Positions 37,662 through 46,870 of a DNA stretch of 64,000 nucleotides are shown here, one piece after another. The stretch covers positions 318,781 through 382,780 of the forward strand of contig NZ_QQVY01000002.1 of assembly GCF_003590715.1 (NCBI RefSeq). The letters run 5' to 3'. The stretch's first letter is position 1; each line of letters starts with the position of its first letter. The notes beneath the pieces are model-generated. The model searched no databases. It was not told where the DNA came from and saw only the letters and a program-made list of their open reading frames with translations. The DNA is from Paracoccus sp. JM45. GTDB lineage: Bacteria; Pseudomonadota; Alphaproteobacteria; Rhodobacterales; Rhodobacteraceae. The translations under genes and the position numbers were made by a program.

Positions 37662-38255
37662 TCACAATCTGGCTTGAAGGTCGGCGACGATTTCGGATGC
37701 GGGCGTGCCGTAGGTGAACTGGCCAAGCCAGTCCCCCTCGGGGCTGATCAGATAAAGACCAGGGCTGTGGGACATGGCATACCCATCAAGAGCCTCCAAA
37801 TTGGCTTCACGCTCGTAATAGATGCGAAAACTGTCCGCCGCAGCGCGGGTTTGTGCCGCATCTCCGGCAAGGCCCAGGATTGAGGGATGAAACGCCTCGG
37901 TATACTCGGCAAGACCCATTTCCCGGTCGCGCTCGGGGTCGATCGAAATGAACAGCGGCTGCACCTTGCCTGCCTGATCACCCAGATCGTCCATGACCTG
38001 AGCCACCTCGGCCAAGGTGGTCGGGCAGATATCAGGGCAGTTCGTGAACCCGAAAAATACCAGAAGATGCTTGCCCTCGAAATCGGCCGGGGTGCGCAGA
38101 CGTCCTCCCGCGTCGGGTAGGCTGAAGGTCGGACGAAACGCCGCCTGAGCGATCGGTTCGGGGCTGCGGTCGACGAGCAGAAAGACCGCGCCGACAGCCA
38201 CCAGCGCCACGGCAACAGCCGCCCAGAGAAATTTTTGAAGCGTGGTCAGCCGCAT
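37662..38255 (-). CDS. SCO1/SenC family copper chaperone (first copy)
   Basis: 197 residues from ATG 38,255 (MRLTTLQKFLW); the frame extends to 38,303 without resemblance to the family. One N-terminal membrane helix, CPDIC (Cys73, Cys77) and a distal His in AMSHSPGLY. Heads the three-gene operon SCO-PCuAC-SCO. The two SCO copies differ enough to be paralogues rather than a recent duplication, and may split thiol-reductase and metallochaperone roles (inference). Confidence 0.9.
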   Translation of the reverse strand: MRLTTLQKFLWAAVAVALVAVGAVFLLVDRSPEPIAQAAFRPTFSLPDAGGRLRTPADFEGKHLLVFFGFTNCPDICPTTLAEVAQVMDDLGDQAGKVQPLFISIDPERDREMGLAEYTEAFHPSILGLAGDAAQTRAAADSFRIYYEREANLEALDGYAMSHSPGLYLISPEGDWLGQFTYGTPASEIVADLQARL

Positions 38256-38352
38256 GTTGCCTGCATCCGTGATCGTTTCCCGAGGCCTAAAGCCTCTAGC
38301 CACATGAGCTTCAAGCGAGAAAGCCTGCCGTCACGCATTGGTGACACCAAAG

Positions 38353-39672
38353 TCAGCCCAGAACTGTCGCCAACAGGTTCACGTTCAGCACGATGATGGT
38401 GACGGCGATCAGGGCGCACAGGCCGGTCAGCCAGCGCGGGGATACCATCGGCCCCATCTTGGCGCGGCTGGCGGTGAACATCACCAGGGGCACGATTGCA
38501 AAGGGCAGCTGGAAGGACAGCACGACCTGACTAAGGATCAGCAATTGTCCTGTACCCTCTGTGCCGTAGATCAGGATCACGACGGTCGCGGGCAGGATTG
38601 CGAACCCCCGGGTGATCAGGCGCCGCAACCAGGGTTGCAGCCTTAGCCGGACAAAGCCCTCCATGACGATCTGTCCGGCCATTGTGGCGGTCACGGTCGA
38701 GTTGAGACCCGAACACAGCAGCGCAATCCCAAACAGGACCGGAGCGATGGATGATCCCAGAAGCGGCTCCAGAAGCAGGTGCGCCTTGTCGATCTCGGTC
38801 ACGTTGTTTTCCCCGGCCGTGTAAAAGGCTGCGGCGGCCAGGATGAGGATCGCGCAATTGATCAGCAGCGCGAACATCAGCGCGATGGTCGAATCCCAGG
38901 TTGCCAATCGCAGGGCCTCCCGTTTGGAGGGCAGGTCCAGCCCGTAGGCGCGTGTCTGCACGATCCCCGAATGCAGATAGAGGTTATGCGGCATCACGGT
39001 GGCCCCGATGATGCCAAGCGCCAGATACAGCATGTCGGAATTGCCGATGATCTCCCGGCTTGGTGCAAAGCCCGCGATCACCGCACCCCATTCGGGGTCG
39101 GCCTGCGCGATCAGCACCCCGAAGCAGACAGTGATCGTTCCCAGCAAGGCGATGATGAAGGCCTCGACCCACCGGAAGCCCTTGTTCTGAAGCCACAGGA
39201 TCAGGAACACGTCAGCAGCGGTGATGAAGATCCCGATTTCGAGGGGGATGCCGAAGAGTAGATTTAAGCCGATGGCGGTGCCGATGACCTCGGCCAGATC
39301 GGTGGCGATGATGGCCAGTTCGGCAAAGATCCACAGTGGGATCGACACCCACCGGGGATAGGCATCGCGGCACGCTTGCGCCAGATCGCGCCCCGATGCG
39401 ACCGCGAGGCGGGCGCAAAGCGATTGCAGCAAGATCGCCATGATATTCGACAGGAGGGCTACGAACAGCAGCGTGTAGCCAAATGCAGCACCGCCCGCCA
39501 ACGAGGTCGCCCAGTTGCCGGGGTCCATATATCCGACGGCGACCAGGTAGCCGGGACCGATAAACGATAGAAAGCGCCGGAAGCGGGTCGTGCCGCCGCC
39601 CACGGCGATCGTGCGGAACACTTCGGACAGGGACGGGGTGTCGCGCTCATGGCGCCAGGCAGAACGAGACAT
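38353..39672 (-). CDS. mntH: Nramp-family Mn(II)/Fe(II) transporter
   Basis: 439 residues, about eleven transmembrane helices. The metal-coordinating helix 1 segment MDPGNWATS and helix 6 segment MPHNLYLHS are intact. It imports divalent manganese using the proton gradient. Divergent from mntR across an inverted repeat at 39,700-39,715. An uptake system inside an efflux-dominated island suggests manganese supply for oxidative or metal stress. Confidence 0.94.
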   Translation of the reverse strand: MSRSAWRHERDTPSLSEVFRTIAVGGGTTRFRRFLSFIGPGYLVAVGYMDPGNWATSLAGGAAFGYTLLFVALLSNIMAILLQSLCARLAVASGRDLAQACRDAYPRWVSIPLWIFAELAIIATDLAEVIGTAIGLNLLFGIPLEIGIFITAADVFLILWLQNKGFRWVEAFIIALLGTITVCFGVLIAQADPEWGAVIAGFAPSREIIGNSDMLYLALGIIGATVMPHNLYLHSGIVQTRAYGLDLPSKREALRLATWDSTIALMFALLINCAILILAAAAFYTAGENNVTEIDKAHLLLEPLLGSSIAPVLFGIALLCSGLNSTVTATMAGQIVMEGFVRLRLQPWLRRLITRGFAILPATVVILIYGTEGTGQLLILSQVVLSFQLPFAIVPLVMFTASRAKMGPMVSPRWLTGLCALIAVTIIVLNVNLLATVLG

Positions 39673-39699
39673 TCAGCGCGACCTTCTTCGAGAGGAAAA

Positions 39700-39715
39700 G
39701 TTAGCTAAGGCTAAC
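39700..39715. promoter_or_regulatory. Probable MntR operator
   Basis: GTTAGCTAAGGCTAAC: perfect 6-bp arms GTTAGC/GCTAAC around 4 bp, placed 28 bp before mntH and 51 bp before mntR. Position and symmetry fit a DtxR-family repressor site acting on mntH. Confidence 0.75.
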
Positions 39716-39765
39716 AATCTACCCGCCGGCTTTACCCGTCAATCGATAAGTGCGACACTTGCCAG

Positions 39766-40218
39766 ATGACCGCAGATATTCATGTAGCCGAAACCACCAG
39801 CGATCCTGTGCACCCGGACAATCGGGCGGAGGCCTTTCATGGCGTCCGTGCTGCCCGGCGCAACGAGCTGGCCGAAGATTACGTCGAACTGATCGCAGAG
39901 CTGATCCATGAACAGGGTGAAGCCCGGCCGGTGGATATCGCGGCACGATTGGGGGTGCGCGCGCCGACGGTCACCAAGGCCCTGGATCGCCTGGCCCGTG
40001 AGGGACTGATCACGCGCGAGCGATACAGGTCCGTCTTTCTGACAGAAGAGGGACGACGACTGGCACTGGAATGCCGCCGCCGCCATGCCATTGTGCTGCG
40101 GTTCCTGATCCGCCTCGGCCTGGATGCCGAGACGGCGGAACGAGATGCCGAAGGGATCGAGCATCACGTCAGTGAGCGCACACTGGCCTTGTTCGCGGCC
40201 TACGCCGATCGGGCCTAG
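39766..40218 (+). CDS. mntR: Manganese-responsive regulator MntR (DtxR family)
   Basis: 150 residues. Winged-helix DNA-binding domain with VDIAARLGVRAPTVTKALDRL, then the metal/dimerisation domain with LECRRRHAIVLRFLIRLGL and AEGIEHHVS, where Cys/His/Glu ligands cluster as in MntR. It lacks the C-terminal SH3-like domain of DtxR. Adjacent to mntH and expected to repress it when Mn(II) is sufficient. Confidence 0.92.
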   Translation: MTADIHVAETTSDPVHPDNRAEAFHGVRAARRNELAEDYVELIAELIHEQGEARPVDIAARLGVRAPTVTKALDRLAREGLITRERYRSVFLTEEGRRLALECRRRHAIVLRFLIRLGLDAETAERDAEGIEHHVSERTLALFAAYADRA

Positions 40219-40227
40219 GCCGCCCGG

Positions 40228-40887
40228 TCAGGATGCCTCCACGGCACTGCGCACATCCGCAAGCAGGCTGTCCATGCTGATATCCGTCATCTGGCGACCA
40301 TTGAGAAAGAAGGTCGGTGTCTGGCGTACACCGATCGCCGCGATATCGGCCGCGTCCTGATTGAGGATGCCGACGATATCGGGGGACAGACGGGCTGTCT
40401 GCGCCTTTTCCATATCCAGACCGGCCGCAGCCGCAATTTGCCATGCAAGGTCCATTCGCGGTGCGCCATGGACAGCCCATTCCGGCTGCCGTTCCAACAG
40501 CGCATCGAGGACAGGCTCGAACTTGTCCTGCATACGCGCGGTCTCCAGGATGCGGACCGCCTCGTCGGACCCCTCGTGAAACACCGCATAGCGCATCACG
40601 ATGCGGACCTGATCGGGAAATTGTGCGCGAATGTCCTGAACGACCGGATGAAAGGCGCGGCAAGCCTCGCAAGATGGATCGAAGAACTCGACCAGCGTGA
40701 CCGGAGCGTCTTCTGGTCCAAAGCTGGGCGCGTGACCGCGGACCAGCATGTCTGTTTCCACAGCCGGGGCAGCAGCGGCCAGGGTATCCGCTTCGGCCTG
40801 ACGATTGCGCGTCAGCACGAGCGCGCCGCCGGCAAAGGCGGCAATCCCGATGGCAGATGTTCCGATGAGCACGGTGCGGCGGTTCAT
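40228..40887 (-). CDS. DsbA-family periplasmic thiol oxidoreductase
   Basis: 219 residues from ATG 40,887 (MNRRTVLIGTSAIG), with a hydrophobic signal or anchor after a twin Arg. Thioredoxin fold with active site DPSCEACRAF (CEAC) and cis-proline region VRQTPTFFLNG. Its ATG overlaps the dsbB stop by 4 bp. Probably forms or repairs disulfides in periplasmic proteins with the DsbB encoded beside it. Last gene of the zntA operon. Confidence 0.9.
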   Translation of the reverse strand: MNRRTVLIGTSAIGIAAFAGGALVLTRNRQAEADTLAAAAPAVETDMLVRGHAPSFGPEDAPVTLVEFFDPSCEACRAFHPVVQDIRAQFPDQVRIVMRYAVFHEGSDEAVRILETARMQDKFEPVLDALLERQPEWAVHGAPRMDLAWQIAAAAGLDMEKAQTARLSPDIVGILNQDAADIAAIGVRQTPTFFLNGRQMTDISMDSLLADVRSAVEAS

Positions 40888-41321
40888 GGGCGTTTTCCTT
40901 TCGACAAGATGAGGCAGGCCAGAACGGCTGCAAAGGCGGCGAATGCAAGATAGGGAATGGGCAGGTTCAGGATCGTCTGCGCCTGGTCGGTGCAGGACGG
41001 GCCGTCCTTGGTGCAAGGCGCGATGCTCTGCGGGATCAGTCCTGCGTAAAGTCCCGAATGCCAGCCGGAAAGGACCAGCCCGGCCAGCGCCAGTGGCAAT
41101 CCGTAGAGACGTGCCAGACCGTCACCGCGCCACAGCGAGATTGCCAAGACAGGCACTAACGGAAACATGGAGATCCTCTGATACCAGCATAGGGTGCAGG
41201 GCATCTGCCCCAGTATCTCGCCGATGAACAGCGCGCCGAGCGTAGCGGCGAGTGCGACCAGAAAGGCAGTTGATATTGCAATATCATTCCGGGACAGGCC
41301 CCGGGGGTCAGGTGCGGTCAA
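40884..41321 (-). CDS. dsbB: Disulfide bond formation protein DsbB
   Basis: 145 residues, four membrane helices. First periplasmic loop holds PCTLCWYQR with the redox Cys pair and quinone-site Arg; second loop holds APCTKDGPSC with the other Cys pair. Reoxidises DsbA and passes electrons to quinone. Overlaps lspA by 14 bp and the DsbA-like gene by 4 bp. Confidence 0.93.
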   Translation of the reverse strand: MTAPDPRGLSRNDIAISTAFLVALAATLGALFIGEILGQMPCTLCWYQRISMFPLVPVLAISLWRGDGLARLYGLPLALAGLVLSGWHSGLYAGLIPQSIAPCTKDGPSCTDQAQTILNLPIPYLAFAAFAAVLACLILSKGKRP

Positions 41322-41793
41322 AAGAGAGTTCCTTCGAGCGGGAGGGACGGAGCATCGCTGTCAGCACAAGCAAGGCGCCGAGGCTGATCGCGATGTCGGC
41401 CCCGTTAAAGGTCGGCCAGTGCCAATCACGCCAGTAGACATCCAGAAAATCGGTCACGGCACCTTGCCGCAGGCGGTCGATGATATTGCCCACAGCACCC
41501 CCCACGATCAGCGCGAGGCCTATGCCTTCGCGCTTCGTATCCGCCCGGAAGGCCATTCCCGCAAAGATGATCGCCAGGGCACCTGTCAGGGCAACCATCA
41601 GCAAGGGACGACCTGCCATTAGGTCGGACATCATGCCGAAACTCGCCCCTTCGTTGAAACCAAGCGTCAGATTGAAGCCGGGAGAGACGGAATAAATTTC
41701 CCCGGGAGACAAGCTCCGCAGGACCGCGAGCTTGGTGATCTGATCGGCAGCCGCAGTAGCGACGATCATCCCCAGGATCAGAAGCGACTTCAT
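41308..41793 (-). CDS. lspA: Signal peptidase II (PbrC-like accessory copy)
   Basis: 161 residues from ATG 41,793 (MKSLLILGMIV); the longer frame lies in the preceding gene. Catalytic Asp residues sit in GGAVGNIIDRL and FNGADIAIS, with NEGASFGM upstream, all LspA motifs. Normally cleaves prolipoprotein signals. An lspA-type gene beside a Pb/Cd/Zn P-type ATPase is the arrangement of lead operons such as pbr, so this is likely an accessory copy, not the housekeeping gene. Confidence 0.92.
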   Translation of the reverse strand: MKSLLILGMIVATAAADQITKLAVLRSLSPGEIYSVSPGFNLTLGFNEGASFGMMSDLMAGRPLLMVALTGALAIIFAGMAFRADTKREGIGLALIVGGAVGNIIDRLRQGAVTDFLDVYWRDWHWPTFNGADIAISLGALLVLTAMLRPSRSKELSFDRT

Positions 41794-42413
41794 TGCAGTG
41801 ACCTTTCCCGGATGCCGATCCAGCGCGGAACAAACTGGCAATATGTGTCGTAAGCAGGGCCAAGCGTCCGCCGCAATTCACGTTCTTCTGAGCGGACCTG
41901 AACAAGCGCCGAGCCTGCAAACAGCAGGACCCCAAAAATTGTCGGGATGGAGGGCACGGCCAGAGCGGTTCCGAGCAGCAACATGAGCTGACCCACAAAA
42001 ACCGGGTTGCGGCTGAAACCGAACAATCCAGCCGTGACAGGTGCGCCGGTCGCCCCCTCGGCCACCCCGATCCGCCATGACGCAGCCATCGACATCTGGG
42101 CCGCGAATGCCAGCATCGCACCCAGGCTGGCCGTGAACAGTCCCGCCAGACCGATCCACACAGGATTTTGGAAGGACCGCAGGGGATCAAGATCGCCCAT
42201 GCTCGGCATGAGACGCCATGCCAACGACCCAAGGAGGGCCAGAGCGAACGCAGCTCGGAAGCCTAGCGCTGCAAGACGGTCGCCGCCCGTGGCGTGACGG
42301 AACAACCAGACCGGACGATGCGCCTCCCGGGCATTGATCGCAGAGCCCCAGAAGAACAGGGCCAGATAGGCGCCAAGAAGAACCAGCGCTGCATTGCCCA
42401 TTCCAGTCATCAT
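41790..42413 (-). CDS. Isoprenylcysteine carboxylmethyltransferase-family membrane protein
   Basis: 207 residues with about five hydrophobic helices. The C-terminal part GLFGFSRNPVFVGQLMLLLG and RSEERELRRTLGPAYDTYCQ matches the PEMT/ICMT membrane-methyltransferase fold (R-N-P...E-E). Bacterial members have unknown substrates and are often encoded with heavy-metal pumps. 4 bp after zntA and overlapping lspA by 4 bp. Confidence 0.82.
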   Translation of the reverse strand: MMTGMGNAALVLLGAYLALFFWGSAINAREAHRPVWLFRHATGGDRLAALGFRAAFALALLGSLAWRLMPSMGDLDPLRSFQNPVWIGLAGLFTASLGAMLAFAAQMSMAASWRIGVAEGATGAPVTAGLFGFSRNPVFVGQLMLLLGTALAVPSIPTIFGVLLFAGSALVQVRSEERELRRTLGPAYDTYCQFVPRWIGIRERSLQ

Positions 42414-42417
42414 CGCC

Positions 42418-44676
42418 TCAGCGCTTCTGTTCGGGATTGTAGCGCAAGAGGCGCAGGGCGTTCAGGGTCACCAGAACCGTCGCGCCCGTATCAGCCAGGA
42501 TCGCAATCCATAGACCGGTCATGCCAAGGACGGTGGTGACCAAGAAAATAGCCTTTAATCCTAGCGCGATACTGACGTTCTGCCGGATATTGGCCATCGT
42601 GGCCCGCGCCAGCCGGATCTGGGCCGGAATATCAGTCACCCTGTCGCGCAGGATGGCAGCATCGGCCGTCTCCAGAGCGACATCCGTGCCGGAGCCCATC
42701 GCGACACCGATGCTGGCCTGTTTCAGGGCAGGGGCGTCATTGATGCCATCCCCGATCATCATGACGCCACCTTGAGCGTTCATGTCGCGAATGGCGGCCA
42801 GCTTGTCTTCAGGCATCATCTCGGCCTCGAACCGGATATTGAGCCCCTCGGCGATGGCGGCAGCTGTGCGGGGGTTGTCGCCGGTCAGCATGATCGAGGA
42901 GATGCCCATTTCGGCCAGCTGGCGCACAGCCTCCGCCGCATCGGGCCGCAGCTCGTCACGCATGGCGATGAGACCGAGCGGGACGCCTTTGCGATAGACG
43001 GCGACGGCGGTCTTGCCCTCATCCTCGAAGATGGTCGCCTGACGCAGGCCAAGACTGTCCAGGCCATCGTTCTCCGACGCATGCCGGGGTGAACTCACCC
43101 ATGCCAGGGCATCTCCCACGGTCGCCTCGACCCCTCGTCCGGTCAGGGCGCGTGCATCGCGGGCGGGCAGGGGAGTGACGCCCGCCGTCTTGGCCCTGTC
43201 CAGGATCGCCACGGCGAGGGGATGGCTCGATCCGCTCTCGACGCCCGCGGCGACCTCCAGCAACTGCGCCTCAGTCGTGGTTCCGAACGTCACCAGGTCA
43301 GTGACCTGCGGACGTCCGTGGGTCAGCGTCCCGGTCTTGTCGAAGGCGACATGGGAAACCTTGGCCGCGGCCTCGATCACTGCGCCGCCCTTCATCAGCA
43401 TTCCCCGGCGCGCGCCGGTGGACAGGCTCGATGCGATCGAGGCCGGAACCGAAATCACCAGCGCACAAGGGCAGCCGATCAGCAGGAGCGCCAGTCCACG
43501 ATAGATCCAGGTATCCCATGACTGACCGAACATCAGCGGCGGGAGCACGATGACAAGCGCCGAAACCGCAACGATGGCAGGCATGTACCACCGGCTGAAC
43601 CGGTCGATGAAGCGTTCCGTGGGGGCGCGGGCTTCTTCCGCTTCCTCGACCAGCCGGATAATCCGGGAAATGGTGTTGTCCTCGGCCGCCTTCGTCACAG
43701 TGACCCGCAGGACAGCTTCGGTGTTGATCGAACCAGCAAAAACATTTTCGCCCGGGCCACGTGTCCGGGGAATACTCTCACCCGTGACCGGGCTTTCATC
43801 GATGCCCGATGTGCCTTCCGTTATCTCGCCATCTGCGGGAATGCGATCACCCGGCCGGACCAAGACGGTCTGGCCAATGACGAGGCTGGATGCTGCAACC
43901 TCACGGGTGGCGCCGTTTTCTTCTAGCAATGCAGTCTTGGGGACGAGATCGGCCAAGGCCCGTATGCCGTCGCGTGCCTTACCCGCCGCCACACCCTCCA
44001 GCACCTCACCCACAGCAAAGAGAAAGACCACCAGTGCCGCCTCTTCGGCGGCATTGATGAACAGCGCGCCCAAGGCGGCGATGGTCATCAATCCCTCGAT
44101 GGTGAAGAACTGGCCCAACCGTGCTGCGGCAAAGGCGCGACGTGCGACGGGGGCAACACCGATAAGGCAGGCCGCAACAAAGGCCCAGGTCCCGATCTGC
44201 GGGGCGATCAACTCCATTGCCCAAGCCGCAGCCAACAAGAGCCCGGTCAGGATGACCAACCTGCCCTTGCCGGTCTGGTACCATGCCTTGCCGCGGTCGG
44301 CCGGGTCGTCATGGACGTGACCGGGGCTGCCATGGCCGGAGTGGTCGGTCTTCGCCACAGCGGGGTGATCGGCGTGACTGTGGCCATCATGGCTCTCCGG
44401 CCCACTCCCCGGGAGCACGAAATCCTTCTTGCCAGGTGCGCGCGGTGAAATGCCGTAACCGAGCGACCGAACGGTCTTTTCGATCTTGTCCTGATCGGTT
44501 TTGCGTTCATCGAGGGTCAGGCGCAAGCGTTCGGACATGATGCCGATCTCCACGTCACTGACGCCCGGCAGGCGGGACACGGCGCCCCGCACCTTTGTCG
44601 CGCAGGAGGCGCAATCCATGCCGGACACCGTCCAGTCGCATGCCGTCGTGCCGGTTTCGTTCGTGGTCGTCATCAT
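42418..44676 (-). CDS. zntA: Zn/Cd/Pb-translocating P-type ATPase
   Basis: 752 residues from ATG 44,676, three bases after AGGAG; the following ATG at 44,673 has better spacing and is equally possible. Order: N-terminal HMA domain with GMDCASC (Cys22, Cys25); His-rich linker (SHDGHSHADH, HSGHGSPGHVHDD); transmembrane CPC in IGCPCALV; phosphorylation loop DKTGTLTHG; hinge GDGINDAPAL. CPC plus the His-rich linker fits P1B-2 pumps for Zn, Cd and Pb. Divergent from a MerR-family activator across a typical MerR spacer operator. Confidence 0.94.
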   Translation of the reverse strand: MMTTTNETGTTACDWTVSGMDCASCATKVRGAVSRLPGVSDVEIGIMSERLRLTLDERKTDQDKIEKTVRSLGYGISPRAPGKKDFVLPGSGPESHDGHSHADHPAVAKTDHSGHGSPGHVHDDPADRGKAWYQTGKGRLVILTGLLLAAAWAMELIAPQIGTWAFVAACLIGVAPVARRAFAAARLGQFFTIEGLMTIAALGALFINAAEEAALVVFLFAVGEVLEGVAAGKARDGIRALADLVPKTALLEENGATREVAASSLVIGQTVLVRPGDRIPADGEITEGTSGIDESPVTGESIPRTRGPGENVFAGSINTEAVLRVTVTKAAEDNTISRIIRLVEEAEEARAPTERFIDRFSRWYMPAIVAVSALVIVLPPLMFGQSWDTWIYRGLALLLIGCPCALVISVPASIASSLSTGARRGMLMKGGAVIEAAAKVSHVAFDKTGTLTHGRPQVTDLVTFGTTTEAQLLEVAAGVESGSSHPLAVAILDRAKTAGVTPLPARDARALTGRGVEATVGDALAWVSSPRHASENDGLDSLGLRQATIFEDEGKTAVAVYRKGVPLGLIAMRDELRPDAAEAVRQLAEMGISSIMLTGDNPRTAAAIAEGLNIRFEAEMMPEDKLAAIRDMNAQGGVMMIGDGINDAPALKQASIGVAMGSGTDVALETADAAILRDRVTDIPAQIRLARATMANIRQNVSIALGLKAIFLVTTVLGMTGLWIAILADTGATVLVTLNALRLLRYNPEQKR

Positions 44677-44730
44677 TCTCTCCTCTGCGGAAAGCAGGGC
44701 GGTTGCCATCATCGATTCGGAGGTCTACGT

Positions 44731-44747
44731 CCTCTAGCAACTATAGG
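44731..44747. promoter_or_regulatory. MerR-type operator within the zntA promoter
   Basis: CCTCTAGCAACTATAGG on the plus strand; on the minus strand CCTATAGTTGCTAGAGG follows TTGAAC (-35-like) and precedes TAGACC (-10-like). The long spacer containing the CCT-x-TAG-x3-CTA-x-AGG dyad is the ZntR/CadR promoter form. Confidence 0.82.
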
Positions 44748-44763
44748 TTCAAGGAGAATCTTC

Positions 44764-45201
44764 ATGCTGACCATCGGAAAGCTGGGAACGTCGACGGGGG
44801 TCAAGGTGCCGACGATCCGCTACTACGAGCAAATCGGCCTGCTGCCCGAAGCCGAGCGCAGCGCCGGTAATCAGCGCCTTTATACGCACAAGGCCCATGA
44901 ACGACTGGCGTTCATCCGACACGCCCGCGAGCTTGGCTTTTCCCTGGAGGCGATCCGCGACCTTCTCAGTCTGTCGGACGATCCTGATCAGCCCTGCGCC
45001 GCAGCCGACGCCATCGCCAAGGCGCAGCTTGCCGAAGTCGAAAGCCGCCTGGCCCGCCTGACAGCCCTGAAAACCGAACTTGAACGCATGGTGGTCCAGT
45101 GCGCAGGTGACCGGATATCCGATTGCCGGGTCATCGAGGTATTGGGCGATCATTCGCTGTGCGTCACGAACCACCCCACGATCGGCGATGCCGGTCAGTG
45201 A
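44764..45201 (+). CDS. MerR-family Zn/Cd/Pb-responsive activator
   Basis: 145 residues. HTH IGKLGTSTGVKVPTIRYYEQIGL at the N-terminus, dimerisation helix around 82-112, and metal-loop Cys residues at 78, 113 and 121 with another at 133. Cys near 79 and 114 with a C-terminal metal-binding loop is the ZntR/CadR/PbrR arrangement. Divergent from zntA, it should activate that operon by untwisting its long promoter spacer. Confidence 0.9.
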   Translation: MLTIGKLGTSTGVKVPTIRYYEQIGLLPEAERSAGNQRLYTHKAHERLAFIRHARELGFSLEAIRDLLSLSDDPDQPCAAADAIAKAQLAEVESRLARLTALKTELERMVVQCAGDRISDCRVIEVLGDHSLCVTNHPTIGDAGQ

Positions 45202-45405
45202 ATGGCTGGCGATGACCGAAGCAGATGCTGGTGAGTGTAAGGCCCGAATGCAGCGGACATCCCGTCAGAGCATCCGGTGCCCTGACAAGACCGTGATCAA
45301 GAGGCATTTTATCTTGAACCTCTAGCTGCTTTAGGTCGCAAAACGCGCGTGTCGATGACGAGAGGCGAAAGACGGCATGAACCAACAAAAGCGGCGACAA
45401 ATTCG

Positions 45406-45576
45406 ATGCTGACGGTCATTGCGGCCCTGATAGGCGGGGTGCGTGGGTTCCAGCGTGCTGGCGCCCTGGGTGGCACCCGACTGGACAAGGCTCAATATGT
45501 GGTTGGATACGCGATCGCTTTTGGCCTGGCAGGAACATTTGCCGGTGTCTGCATCGCCCGCCTTTTCGAACTGTAG
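45406..45576 (+). CDS. Small membrane protein of unknown function
   Basis: 56 residues from ATG 45,406 with two hydrophobic segments (LTVIAALIGG and VVGYAIAFGLAGTFAGVCIA) separated by RLDKAQ. Similar short proteins with a conserved R-L-D...Q-Y core occur in Rhodobacterales and are sometimes misnamed apolipoprotein acyltransferase. The frame extends to 45,349 and the start is uncertain, as no strong ribosome site is visible. It precedes the M23 peptidase by about 70 bp. Confidence 0.5.
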   Translation: MLTVIAALIGGVRGFQRAGALGGTRLDKAQYVVGYAIAFGLAGTFAGVCIARLFEL

Positions 45577-45649
45577 ACGACCTATCGATGCTGCGTGGGG
45601 GCCTGCTCCCCAATGCCAGACCTTATTGCCTGACGGGAAACCAGACCTG

Positions 45650-46828
45650 ATGATCTTGCAAGCCTTGCTGACTGCCGGCGCGATTGCCGTCACGACATCA
45701 TCGCACGCCGAAACCCCGGCCGAACTGTCTCACCTCACCGAGGCAGTCGCCCCCATGTCGCGACATGAGGTCGTTCCGGGAGACACGTTGGATTCGATAT
45801 TGTCGCATGCTGGTATCGGCGTGTCTCTCCGGACCGAGGCGGCGCTGGCGATTTCCGATGTTTTTGATCTCTCGACCCTCAGCCCTGGACAGATCCTCAG
45901 ATGGAGCGTGTTTTCCGACGATCCCTGCCAGCTTGCCCGTCTTTCGCTTCTAACCCAAGACGGAACGGACATCGTTCTCGATTTCACGAAACCTCTCGAA
46001 GCATCCTTGATCAAGACGGAGATCCTTCTTCGGGACCGCCGGGAAACTTTTATTCTGGACAGCTCTCTCTTTGAGGCACTCGCCGCCCGCAATGCGCCCG
46101 AAAGTTTCGCAGTTGACCTTGCGGCGCTACTGGCAGGCCAGATCGACTTTCGAGACCTTGAAGGAACCGAGCGCATCGCATTGATGTGGAGCGAAAATAT
46201 CTTGCCTGACGGAACGGTCGTGGGTGAACCGCAACTCGCCTACGCTCGGGTCGAAAAGAATACGGACATCTTCGAGCTCGTGACCGGCTCGGTTGAACAG
46301 CCTTTCATCCTGTTTCGGAATGGTGCGCAGGTCCAACAGTCCGCGCGGCCTGTCGCGGGAGCCCGGCTGTCTTCGGTCTTCGGCAAACGCCGGCACCCCG
46401 TGCTTGGCACGCAACGAATGCACACGGGGGTCGATTACGCCGCACGGACTGGAACACCCGTCAGCGTCACCGGAGCAGGAACGGTTGTTTTTGCAGGAAC
46501 CATGCGGGGATATGGTCGGACGATCGATGTCGATCACGGCGGGGGCGTTTTGACGCGCTATGCGCATCTTTCGCGTTTTGCCGCAGGGATCGCTCCGGGT
46601 GTCGAGTTGAACGCCGGGGCCAGGATCGGTGACGTAGGCGCAACCGGCCTCGTCAGTGGACCTAACCTTCATTACGAAGTTCGCATAGACGGTAAGCCAA
46701 CGGATCCCATCAAGGAAACACCAGCGCCCCGAACAGCGATCGCCAAACCGACTGACCGCGTCATGCTGACAGTAGCGCGTCTCTCCACCGGCTACTTTCT
46801 TCGCGACGACACGGGAACGGAAAGCTGA
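45650..46828 (+). CDS. Periplasmic M23 metallopeptidase with LysM-like N-terminus
   Basis: 392 residues from ATG 45,650, chosen because it opens a Sec signal (MILQALLTAGAIAVTTSSHA). An OapA/LysM-like segment HEVVPGDTLDSIL comes next. The C-terminal LytM domain has the zinc ligands MHTGVDYAA, RYAHLS and GPNLHYEV complete, so it is predicted to be an active peptidoglycan endopeptidase. First of a plus-strand envelope block with DUF411 and an L,D-transpeptidase. Confidence 0.88.
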   Translation: MILQALLTAGAIAVTTSSHAETPAELSHLTEAVAPMSRHEVVPGDTLDSILSHAGIGVSLRTEAALAISDVFDLSTLSPGQILRWSVFSDDPCQLARLSLLTQDGTDIVLDFTKPLEASLIKTEILLRDRRETFILDSSLFEALAARNAPESFAVDLAALLAGQIDFRDLEGTERIALMWSENILPDGTVVGEPQLAYARVEKNTDIFELVTGSVEQPFILFRNGAQVQQSARPVAGARLSSVFGKRRHPVLGTQRMHTGVDYAARTGTPVSVTGAGTVVFAGTMRGYGRTIDVDHGGGVLTRYAHLSRFAAGIAPGVELNAGARIGDVGATGLVSGPNLHYEVRIDGKPTDPIKETPAPRTAIAKPTDRVMLTVARLSTGYFLRDDTGTES

Positions 46829-46870
46829 TGGCACTCAAACATCTTCATCGGCCGGATCGAGGGGCATAAA

